Origin: Holophagae bacterium
GTDB taxonomy: Bacteria > Acidobacteriota > Thermoanaerobaculia > Thermoanaerobaculales > Sulfomarinibacteraceae
Assembly: GCA_030637505.1 (NCBI GenBank)
Contig: DAOWGJ010000257.1
Location: forward strand, 1 to 8,641
Reading direction: 5' to 3'
Length of the DNA: 8,641 nt
Shown: positions 1 to 5,667 of the stretch, in pieces
Layout: the number at the start of each line of letters is the position of its first letter
How positions within the stretch are numbered: the stretch's first letter is position 1
Position numbers and translations under genes: made by a program
Notes under the pieces: model-generated
What the model saw: the letters and a program-made list of their open reading frames with translations, nothing else
Databases searched by the model: none
What the model was told of the DNA's origin: nothing

Positions 1-84
1 AAAACGGGTCCCCAGCCCATTTCGGCTTCGCCAAAACGGGTCCCCAGCCCACTTTGGCTTTGCCAAAGCGGGTCCCTACCCCCC
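1..84. repeat. 32-bp tandem repeat, about 2.5 copies, abutting the glnS stop
   Basis: Copies occupy 1-32, 33-64 and a partial copy from 65. The first two differ only at a few positions. Each unit holds a GGGTCCC core and a short inverted repeat. In the second unit this is the perfect CTTTGGC-TTT-GCCAAAG (52-68). The glnS stop codon (TAG, complement of 76-78) falls in the degenerate third copy, and the last Gly codons of glnS are part of the G-rich stretch. The array may continue left of the window. There is no T-tract after the hairpins, so a terminator role is unproven. It is not a CRISPR array, since the units are contiguous with no spacers. Confidence 0.8.
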
Positions 85-1782
85 ACCCTTTTTCGCGATC
101 TTGGCCCAGGAGTCCCTCAGGGGCACGGTCCGGTTGAAAACCAGCTTGTCGGTGCTGTGGTCCACCATGTCGGTGATGAAATAGCCCTGGCGTTCGAACT
201 GCACCCGGCACTCCCTGTCGGCCGTGGCCAGACTGGGCTCGACCTTGGCGTCGGTCAGAACTTCGAGGGAATCCGGGTTGAGATTCTCCCTGAAGTCGGT
301 CTGTCCCTGGCCGGGTTTGGCATCGTTGAACAGCCGGTCGTAGAGCCTGACCTCGGCGTCCAGTGCGTGCCGGGCCGAAACCCAGTGGATTGTGCCCCGG
401 ACCTTGCGCCCGTCGGGAGCGCTGCCGCCACGGCTATCAGGATCGTAGGTACACCGAATTTCGATCACCTCGCCCTGGTCATTCTTGACCACACCGGTGC
501 AGGTCACCAGATAGGCCCAGCGCAGACGCACTTCGCGGCCCGGCGCCAGGCGCCAGAACTTCCTGAAGGGTTCTTCCATGAAATCCGTTTGCTCAACCCA
601 GATTTCCCGAGAAAAGGGGACCTTGCGGGAGCCCATACGCTCGGGATCGTCGGGCAGGTACGGGGCATCAAACTCGTCAACCTGATCTTCGGGGTAGTTC
701 TCGATGACGACCTTGAGCGGCCGCAGAACCCCCATCACCCGGGGCGCCGTGGTGTTGAGGTGGTCGCGAACGGCCCACTCCAGCAGGGCGATGTCGACGA
801 CGCTGTCCCTCTTGGCGACTCCGACCTTTTCTGCGAAGGTCCGGATACTCTCCGGCGTATAGCCGCGCCGGCGGAGGCCTGAGAGTGTCGGCATTCGCGG
901 ATCGTCCCAGCCGCCGACGATCCCCTCCTCAACCAATTGAAGGAGTTTACGCTTGGACATCAGGGTGTAACTGAGATTGAGGCGGGCGAACTCGATCTGT
1001 CGCGGGCCACCCTCGATACCGATCGCTTCGAGGTACCACTCGTAGAGCGGCCGGTGGTTCTCGAACTCCAACGAGCACAAGGAATGCGTGATTTTCTCTA
1101 TGGCATCCGACTGGCCGTGAGCCCAGTCATACATCGGGTAGATGCACCAGTCTCCACCGGTCCGATGGTGTTCGGCATGCAGGATCCGGTACATCACCGG
1201 GTCCCGCAGATTGAGGTTGGGCGCCGCCATGTCGATCTTGGCTCTCAAGGTCCGGCTGCCGTCGGGGAACTCACCGGCCTTCATGCGACGGAAGAGATCG
1301 AGGTTTTCCTCGACCGACCGGTCGCGGTAGGGGCTGAGGCTGCCGGCCGCGGTCAAGGTCCCTCGGGTCGCCTTGATCTCGTCACCCGAAAGATCACAGA
1401 CGTAGGCTTTGCCCTTGGTGATCAGGAGTTCCGCCCACTCGAACAGCTGGCCGAAGTAATCCGACGTGAAGAATTCGTTGCTGCCCCAGTCGAACCCCAG
1501 CCATGCGATATCCCGCTTGATCGCTTCGACGTACTCGTCTTCTTCCTTGATCGGGTTGGTGTCGTCGAATCGCAGATTGGGCGTGAAGCCGTACTCCTGG
1601 GCGATGCCGTAGCTGATGCAGATCGCCTTGGCGTGGCCGATGTGGAGGTATCCGTTGGGCTCGGGCGGGAACCGGGTCAGGACCCTGCCCTCGTTGACCC
1701 CGGCCTCAGAATCCTCGGCGACCTGCCGCCTGATGAAGTCCACACTTTCGGCAGCTTCCTTGGTCTTCGTCTCTTCGTTCAT
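76..1782 (-). CDS. glnS: glutaminyl-tRNA synthetase (GlnRS)
   Basis: Cytoplasmic class I synthetase that charges tRNA-Gln with glutamine using ATP. The 568-residue protein has the class I signatures expected for GlnRS: PPEPNGYLHIGHAKAI (residues 39-54, HIGH at 47-50) and the KMSKS equivalent MSKRK (275-279). The RFDDTNP motif (71-77) and the YPMYDWAH segment (215-222) are typical of the GlnRS/eukaryotic-type GluRS subfamily and separate it from bacterial GltX. The C-terminal half (about 350-560) matches the anticodon-binding beta-barrel domains. Length is close to that of the Escherichia coli enzyme, with a few extra N-terminal residues and a KKGGG tail that runs into the tandem repeat. The ATG overlaps the gltX stop as ATGA, and a GAGG (complement of 1791-1794) lies 8 nt upstream, so the two genes are probably translationally coupled. 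Having GlnRS implies direct Gln-tRNA formation. Confidence 0.97.
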   Translation of the reverse strand: MNEETKTKEAAESVDFIRRQVAEDSEAGVNEGRVLTRFPPEPNGYLHIGHAKAICISYGIAQEYGFTPNLRFDDTNPIKEEDEYVEAIKRDIAWLGFDWGSNEFFTSDYFGQLFEWAELLITKGKAYVCDLSGDEIKATRGTLTAAGSLSPYRDRSVEENLDLFRRMKAGEFPDGSRTLRAKIDMAAPNLNLRDPVMYRILHAEHHRTGGDWCIYPMYDWAHGQSDAIEKITHSLCSLEFENHRPLYEWYLEAIGIEGGPRQIEFARLNLSYTLMSKRKLLQLVEEGIVGGWDDPRMPTLSGLRRRGYTPESIRTFAEKVGVAKRDSVVDIALLEWAVRDHLNTTAPRVMGVLRPLKVVIENYPEDQVDEFDAPYLPDDPERMGSRKVPFSREIWVEQTDFMEEPFRKFWRLAPGREVRLRWAYLVTCTGVVKNDQGEVIEIRCTYDPDSRGGSAPDGRKVRGTIHWVSARHALDAEVRLYDRLFNDAKPGQGQTDFRENLNPDSLEVLTDAKVEPSLATADRECRVQFERQGYFITDMVDHSTDKLVFNRTVPLRDSWAKIAKKGGG

Positions 1783-3230
1783 TTGATGGTCCTCAATACT
1801 TCAATGGCCCGGCGCATTCGGCTGCGGCAGACCTCCTTGCCCAAGACCGCCATCGTGTCGAACAGGGGAGGCGTCGCCGCGCGTCCGGTGACGGCAATGC
1901 GCACAGGCATAAAAATCTCCTTCGCCGTGACCTCGTATTTCTCACAGAACCGGCGCAATGCGTCCTCGATGCTCTCGGCCGTCCACTGGAGCAGGGGATC
2001 GATGAAGTCTTCGAGCAGTTGTCGGAGGAGCTTGGCCGTCTGGGGTCCGGTCCGCCCTTTGGCCAGGAGCTTCTTGCGTGCAGCATCGTCGTAGTCGACG
2101 TCACCGGTGAAAAAGAACGCGGCATATTCGAAGAAATCCTGCAGGGTCTCAATTCGCTCGTGCGCCAACGGCAGCACCTTCAGGAGATACTCATCGGACA
2201 GCCACAGTGTCTTGAGGCGTTCGAGGATTTCTTGGGGCTCGAGATCGCGCATGTATTTGCCGTTGAGCCACGTCAGTTTGTCCAGATCGAAGACCGGCCC
2301 ACCAAGAGAGATTCGCTCCAGGGTCAACTGGTCGATGAACTCGTCGCGCGTGAACTCCTCCCGCTCATCCGGCATCGTCCAGCCCATCAGCGCGAGGTAA
2401 TTGAGTAGAGCCTCCGGCAGAAAGCCCGCACGCCGGAAATGGTTCAGACTGACCGGGTTTTTTCGTTTGGAGATCTTGCTCTTGTCGGCATTGCGCAGCA
2501 GGGGAAGGTGACAGAAGACCGGCAGATCCCACCCGAAGGCCTCGTACAGGCGAACATGTTTGGGCAGCGATGAGATCCACTCCTCGGCCCGGATTACGTG
2601 GGTGATGCCCATCAAGTGGTCATCGACGACGTTGGCCAGATGGTAGGTCGGGAAGCCGTCCGATTTGACCAGGACCTGATCGTCAACCTGGGCGTTGTCG
2701 ATGCGGATTTCGCCTCTCAAGAGATCGATGACCGTGGTCTCCCCCTCGTCCGGCATCGCCAACCGGATGACGTGGTCCTCGCCGGCTGAACGCCGGGCCG
2801 CGGCCTCTTCAGGCGCAATCGAGCGGCAGTGGCCGTCATAGCCCAAGGCCAGCTTGTTCTCACGCTGATGAGCCCGCAGCTCGGTCAGGCGTTCCCGCGT
2901 GCAGAAGCACGGGTAGGCATCGCCCGTAGCCACCAATCGCTCCGCGTGCTCCGTGTAGATTTCGGACCGTTCGCTCTGCCGGTAGGGCCCGGAGGGACCC
3001 CCGACGTCCGGCCCCTCGTCCCACTCCAGACCCAACCACCGCAGAGCTTCGAAGATCATCTCCTCGCTGGCGGTGTTGGAGCGCGTCCGGTCGGTGTCCT
3101 CGATTCGAAGGATGAATTGACCGCCGTGTTTCTTGGCCAGGGCATAATTGAACAGAGCGACGTAGGCCGTGCCGACGTGGGGATCCCCCGTCGGGCTGGG
3201 CGCAATTCGTGTTCTGACGGTATCACTCAT
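1779..3230 (-). CDS. gltX: glutamyl-tRNA synthetase (GluRS)
   Basis: Class I synthetase that charges tRNA-Glu, supplying translation and, in many bacteria, tetrapyrrole synthesis. With the start chosen here (ATG at 3230) the protein is 483 residues. Visible motifs are RIAPSPTGDPHVGTAY (8-23, HVGT as the HIGH equivalent), RIEDTDRTR (42-50), the HVIRAEEWISS segment (211-221) and KISKR (252-256) as KMSKS. The C-terminal third is the helical anticodon-binding region. The reading frame is open upstream into the tRNA-Ser gene, but MSDTVRTRIAPSPTG is the normal GltX N-terminus, and GGAGAG lies 4 nt before this ATG. The zinc-site pattern is C108-x-C110-x24-C135-x-S137; the usual last ligand, His, is Ser here. 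It is followed by glnS with a 4-nt overlap. Because a dedicated GlnRS is present, it is probably a discriminating enzyme specific for tRNA-Glu; that is inference. Confidence 0.97.
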   Translation of the reverse strand: MSDTVRTRIAPSPTGDPHVGTAYVALFNYALAKKHGGQFILRIEDTDRTRSNTASEEMIFEALRWLGLEWDEGPDVGGPSGPYRQSERSEIYTEHAERLVATGDAYPCFCTRERLTELRAHQRENKLALGYDGHCRSIAPEEAAARRSAGEDHVIRLAMPDEGETTVIDLLRGEIRIDNAQVDDQVLVKSDGFPTYHLANVVDDHLMGITHVIRAEEWISSLPKHVRLYEAFGWDLPVFCHLPLLRNADKSKISKRKNPVSLNHFRRAGFLPEALLNYLALMGWTMPDEREEFTRDEFIDQLTLERISLGGPVFDLDKLTWLNGKYMRDLEPQEILERLKTLWLSDEYLLKVLPLAHERIETLQDFFEYAAFFFTGDVDYDDAARKKLLAKGRTGPQTAKLLRQLLEDFIDPLLQWTAESIEDALRRFCEKYEVTAKEIFMPVRIAVTGRAATPPLFDTMAVLGKEVCRSRMRRAIEVLRTIK

Positions 3231-3234
3231 AAAA

Positions 3235-3240
3235 CTCTCC
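3235..3240 (-). promoter_or_regulatory. gltX Shine-Dalgarno that fixes the start
   Basis: GGAGAG on the minus strand lies 4 nt before the ATG at 3230. It is directly preceded by the six T residues of the upstream intrinsic terminator. It rules out the longer in-frame start inside the tRNA gene. Confidence 0.8.
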
Positions 3241-3265
3241 AAAAAACGCCGCCCCGAAGGCGGCG
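3241..3265 (-). terminator. intrinsic terminator between tRNA-Ser(GCU) and gltX (possible attenuator)
   Basis: On the minus strand, CGCCGCC and GGCGGCG form a perfect 7-bp stem around a TTCGG loop, followed at once by TTTTTT. It starts 9 nt after the CCA of tRNA-Ser and ends where the gltX Shine-Dalgarno begins. It is well placed to end the tRNA transcript. No promoter can fit between it and gltX, so gltX-glnS expression must come from RNA polymerase reading through it. Confidence 0.85.
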
Positions 3266-3274
3266 TGAATCGAA

Positions 3275-3366
3275 TGGCGGTGAGGGCGGGATTCGAACCC
3301 GCGGTCCGCGTTTCCACGGACAGCCGCTTAGCAGGCGGCCCTGTTCAACCACTCCAGCACCTCACC
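3275..3366 (-). tRNA. tRNA-Ser(GCU)
   Basis: The 92-nt gene includes an encoded CCA. The acceptor stem is GGTGAGG/CCTCACC with discriminator G. The anticodon loop reads CTGCTAA, giving anticodon GCU for AGC/AGU codons. A long variable arm (GTCCG/CGGAC stem) marks a class II tRNA, as expected for serine, and the T arm is GCGGGTTCGAATCCCGC. It is read leftward from a strong predicted promoter, diverges from tRNA-Ser(UGA), and is followed by an intrinsic terminator and gltX. Confidence 0.96.
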
Positions 3367-3379
3367 GAGTGGGAGCGGT

Positions 3380-3408
3380 ATTGTACGTATTACCAGGTTA
3401 CCTGTAAA
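3380..3408 (-). promoter_or_regulatory. sigma-70-type promoter of tRNA-Ser(GCU)
   Basis: On the minus strand, -35 TTTACA (complement of 3403-3408) and -10 TACAAT (complement of 3380-3385) are separated by exactly 17 bp; each matches consensus at 5 of 6 positions. The -10 box lies 13 nt before the tRNA 5' end. The inverted repeat CAGGT-T-ACCTG (3394-3404) spans the spacer and the edge of the -35 box. This is the only good promoter seen for the tRNA-gltX-glnS run. No equally good promoter is visible for the opposite tRNA in the same 84-bp gap. Confidence 0.7.
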
Positions 3409-3450
3409 GTGTTGACCAAACCGGGCTCCAATCCGGGGCTGGTCCGACAC

Positions 3451-3538
3451 GGAGGGATGGCCGAGTGGTCGAAGGCGCTGGTCTTGAAAACCAGTGAGGT
3501 GCAAGTCTCCAAGGGTTCGAATCCCTTTCCCTCCGCCA
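3451..3538 (+). tRNA. tRNA-Ser(UGA)
   Basis: The 88-nt gene has acceptor stem GGAGGGA/TCCCTCC, discriminator G and an encoded CCA. The anticodon arm is CTGGT-CTTGAAA-ACCAG, giving anticodon UGA for UCN codons. The T arm is AGGGTTCGAATCCCT and the variable region is long, as in class II tRNAs. It diverges from tRNA-Ser(GCU). Its last 14 nt are part of a 37-bp direct repeat whose second copy lies beyond the abiE operon, so the 3' end looks like an integration site that is still intact. The palindrome right after CCA may serve as a 3' boundary, but it has no T-tract. Confidence 0.96.
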
Positions 3539-3561
3539 GCAATTTGTCGGACAAATTGCAT
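3525..3561 (+). repeat. left copy of 37-bp direct repeat (candidate att site in the tRNA-Ser 3' end)
   Basis: Covers the last 14 nt of tRNA-Ser(UGA), including CCA, plus 23 nt with a palindrome. It matches 5477-5513 at 34 of 37 positions. The two copies start 1952 bp apart and enclose only the abiE-like operon and its promoter region. An att core at a tRNA 3' end is the usual signature of integration by a tyrosine recombinase. No recombinase gene is present in this window. Confidence 0.75.
3539..3559. repeat. 21-bp palindrome following tRNA-Ser(UGA)
   Basis: GCAATTTGTC-G-GACAAATTGC, a perfect inverted repeat with 10-bp arms. It begins directly after the tRNA CCA and ends 11 bp before the abiEii stop codon. 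Its AT-rich stem contrasts with the surroundings. It could be a recombinase arm site, a protein-binding site or a weak bidirectional 3' hairpin. There is no T-run on either strand. Confidence 0.85.
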
Positions 3562-3570
3562 GGGCGATGA

Positions 3571-4542
3571 TCATGGCCTCTCACGAAAATTGCGGATGTT
3601 CTGTGCCTTCCAAAGGAGCATCGGCTGCGTCCGGATTCGCCCCTGGAGCGTCGGGTCACCGGAGAGAATCACAGCGTCCACCACTCCTTCGTCGTGGAGC
3701 CGGTCGAGAAAGTGACGTTCGGAAGGCGACCAATCGATCAGACGATCGGCCACATTATTCAGCTCGCGGGCGAGCCGGTCACGAAGCTCCTCCGGGTCGG
3801 GCGCCGTTTGGTCGGCTCCCACCTGCAACATAGGGATGAGCTGCTGTCTGATGGCGGTCGAATCGGGCACAAGATCCTTCGGGACGAGATCCCGGGGGTC
3901 GGTTCGTCCGCCCGCCATATTGCAGACGAAGGCCAATCGAAAACCCTCGTTGTCCAGCAGTCCAGGCTGCAACCGCAACAGATTCGCGGCGTCGAACGAG
4001 TCGCGGGCGGCAGAACGGTGCATCAACGCCGTGAACTTGCCTGCCGCCAGCTCCACCAGTGGGAGCGTCGGTACCTCAATGGACTCATCCGGGGAAAACC
4101 GGATTGTCATCCGCTCGAATCCCAACAACGGCACACGAGCCACGTAGTTCACGTCTACCTCAAGGTTCTGAGACCCGCCGATCACGCTGACGAAACGAAG
4201 ACGGAATTTACCACCGGCGTGTTCGTTGGGCGTGCGCTTCACGGTACAGCCCTCACGTTCGCAAACTGCGACCAGAGCGGCCTCGAAATCCGGGCGGGCC
4301 GCTAACATCGCCTCCCTGTCGATGGCGCCAATGAAGTTCAGATCGATATCCACCGACATCCGCGGCACATCGAGGTGGAGCAGGTTCAGCGCCGTGCCGC
4401 CCTTGAGCAGCCAAGCCTCGCGGGTGGTTGGGTGACGGTCGAGCCTCCCGAGGATGGCGCACAGGCGCAACACCTTCTCCACGGATTCGGGACGAAAGCC
4501 GCTCTCCGCAGCAACCTTCTCTACCTGGCGGCGGGTGATCAC
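3571..4542 (-). CDS. AbiEii/AbiGii-family nucleotidyltransferase toxin
   Basis: Probable toxin of a type IV-style AbiE toxin-antitoxin pair. AbiEii-family proteins are DNA polymerase beta-like nucleotidyltransferases; characterised relatives (AbiEii, MenT) block growth, and MenT toxins act on tRNA. The 323-residue protein has the family motifs in order: KGGTALNL (47-54), SVDIDL (63-68, acidic D65 and D67), EVDVNY (128-133, third acidic D130) and the K...R...RDSFD region (K169, R180, D181, D184). All expected catalytic residues are present, so it is probably active. The start is GTG, overlapping the abiEi stop as GTGA, with GGGGAG 4 nt upstream. Translation is therefore likely coupled to the antitoxin. 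It ends 9 nt short of the left direct repeat. Its target is unknown; the adjacency to a serine tRNA does not show it. Confidence 0.9.
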   Translation of the reverse strand: MITRRQVEKVAAESGFRPESVEKVLRLCAILGRLDRHPTTREAWLLKGGTALNLLHLDVPRMSVDIDLNFIGAIDREAMLAARPDFEAALVAVCEREGCTVKRTPNEHAGGKFRLRFVSVIGGSQNLEVDVNYVARVPLLGFERMTIRFSPDESIEVPTLPLVELAAGKFTALMHRSAARDSFDAANLLRLQPGLLDNEGFRLAFVCNMAGGRTDPRDLVPKDLVPDSTAIRQQLIPMLQVGADQTAPDPEELRDRLARELNNVADRLIDWSPSERHFLDRLHDEGVVDAVILSGDPTLQGRIRTQPMLLWKAQNIRNFRERP

Positions 4543-5333
4543 ACGTCTCCCCTCTCGTGGTCTTCGATCAACTGCTCGGGGACAATAAGCCGCCAGTCTG
4601 TGTTCAACCTGCCGCCAAGTGTACGGTCCAGGTGGACGGGGTGGTTTGGGCGCAAGGATTGCAACTCTTCGAGCACCGACGCGGGTATGGCGAGATCCTC
4701 ACGTCGCATCTCCAGGAAGTAGCCGACCCGCGCCGCCAGGGTTCTGTTATCCAGGACCCGCACATAGTTGAGCAGCGCCTCAGGATCAACTGCCGGGAGA
4801 CCGGCAAGCGAACGCCACACCTCCTCGATGCCGCCGGATAGGGAAGGGCGGTCGAGCACATCCACCGTGGTTCGTTCCAGGCTGGTGACTCGAACCTCCA
4901 AACCGCCACGGTCCAGCCTCTCAACCCAGGCCTCACCACCGTGTTTTTCAAGCAAGGGGGCCCTCGGCCGAACCGGCGTCAACCGGCGACCCATGAACTC
5001 GACCGGCTTGGTTCTCGTCCAGGAAACGAAGGTCAGTCGATCAAAAAGGCTCTGGGCACACCCGTGGGCCTCCAGAGCGGTGTGGTACGCGACCGCCGCG
5101 TCGGGCGCCATGCGGGAAGCGAGGGCGATGAAGTCGGGCAGGGAGGGACGCCCGGCAACACCCTCTGGATCACGCCGAACGTACAATCCGTTCTTGACCC
5201 GGTCGATGCGGCCCTGACGCCGCCACCGTGCCAGGTGGGCGTCAAGCGTTGCGGGGCGCCGCCCCTCAAGGGCAGCAGTAAGCTCCTCACGGGTGAATAG
5301 GCTGTGATATGCCAAGAATATGTCAGGCTTCAT
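4539..5333 (-). CDS. AbiEi-family antitoxin / autorepressor
   Basis: Probable antitoxin paired with the downstream nucleotidyltransferase. AbiEi proteins have an N-terminal winged helix-turn-helix that represses their own promoter and a C-terminal domain needed to neutralise the toxin. In this 264-residue protein the N-terminal part (about 8-55) reads as helices followed by the wing-like RIDRVKNGLYVRRDP (42-56). The typical middle segment AVAYHTALEAHG (80-91) follows, then VTSLERTTVDVLDRP (149-163), the characteristic AbiEi C-terminal motif. The ATG has GGAGAAGG 6 nt upstream. It is first in the operon, so antitoxin is made before toxin, and it overlaps the toxin gene by 4 nt. A promoter and an inverted repeat lie just upstream, which fits autoregulation. 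Confidence 0.88.
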   Translation of the reverse strand: MKPDIFLAYHSLFTREELTAALEGRRPATLDAHLARWRRQGRIDRVKNGLYVRRDPEGVAGRPSLPDFIALASRMAPDAAVAYHTALEAHGCAQSLFDRLTFVSWTRTKPVEFMGRRLTPVRPRAPLLEKHGGEAWVERLDRGGLEVRVTSLERTTVDVLDRPSLSGGIEEVWRSLAGLPAVDPEALLNYVRVLDNRTLAARVGYFLEMRREDLAIPASVLEELQSLRPNHPVHLDRTLGGRLNTDWRLIVPEQLIEDHERGDV

Positions 5334-5350
5334 TGGTAACCTTCTCCGAG

Positions 5351-5370
5351 ACTTGTAAGTTTATACAGGT
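5351..5370. promoter_or_regulatory. inverted-repeat operator candidate over the abiE promoter
   Basis: Arms ACTTGTA (5351-5357) and TACAGGT (5364-5370) are inverted repeats matching at 6 of 7 positions around a 6-bp centre. The element covers the -10 box (5360-5365) and the expected transcription start. Binding here would block RNA polymerase, as expected for AbiEi autoregulation. Confidence 0.5.
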
Positions 5371-5388
5371 TTCGGGCATGTTTGGCAA
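5360..5388 (-). promoter_or_regulatory. sigma-70-type promoter of the abiE operon
   Basis: On the minus strand, -35 TTGCCA (complement of 5383-5388) and -10 TATAAA (complement of 5360-5365) are separated by 17 bp; each matches consensus at 5 of 6 positions. The expected start point lies about 20 nt upstream of the abiEi ATG, leaving a short leader that carries GGAGAAGG. Confidence 0.7.
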
Positions 5389-5667
5389 GAAATTTGGTCT
5401 CAAAATCGAAGGATGGGTTAATTTTTCATTCCTGTAAGCAGCCTAAATACATTTGGTTATAGAGGGCCTGGGCGGACTTTTCCTCCGGCAGCAATTTGTG
5501 GGACAAATTGCATCGTACAGTGAGTTCAGCGCCTAAAATGTGACTCAAATGGCAAAACGGCCCTCTGAAGTCCATCCGCCGTCAATGCCCTACACTATCG
5601 TCGATGAGGAGACGGAGGTTGGTTCCCGCATCGCCGTCGAGCTGGAAACGACTCTGGCCGATTCGTC
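5371..5667. other. intergenic stretch between the abiE operon and abgT
   Basis: No convincing gene is present. The left part (about 5371-5460) is clearly more AT-rich than the rest of the window and carries the abiE -35 box. The right direct repeat lies at 5477-5513. To its right, a 41-codon rightward frame (5549-5674) overlaps the end of abgT but has no Shine-Dalgarno sequence, so it is not called. No clear intrinsic terminator is seen for abgT. If the repeats are attachment sites, the sequence from 5514 onward was the original flank of tRNA-Ser(UGA). Confidence 0.6.
5477..5513 (+). repeat. right copy of 37-bp direct repeat (candidate att site)
   Basis: Same orientation as 3525-3561 with three substitutions. 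Two fall in the part corresponding to the tRNA 3' end: one acceptor-stem base, and the CCA changed to GCA. One falls in the palindrome centre. The inverted repeat is kept as GCAATTTGT-GGG-ACAAATTGC (5491-5511). Upstream of the repeat the match to the tRNA is lost. This fits a displaced tRNA end released from selection. Confidence 0.75.

Noticed and set aside
1..84. CRISPR array
   Set aside because: The units are directly contiguous with no spacers, and there are no cas genes.
937..2094. 385-codon open frame on the plus strand opposite glnS and gltX
   Set aside because: Antisense shadow of two certain genes in GC-rich DNA. It crosses their junction and has no family-like motifs.
3231..3317. 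In-frame upstream extension of gltX
   Set aside because: It lies in the terminator and the tRNA-Ser gene. The conserved GltX N-terminus and the Shine-Dalgarno sequence both place the start at 3230.
3412..3440. Rightward promoter for tRNA-Ser(UGA) with TTGACC as -35
   Set aside because: The position 17 bp downstream is GC-rich (GGGGCT) with no -10-like hexamer. Other combinations are also weak.
3539..3561. Intrinsic terminator for tRNA-Ser(UGA) or for the abiE operon
   Set aside because: The stem is present but no T-run follows on either strand, so it is listed as a palindrome only.
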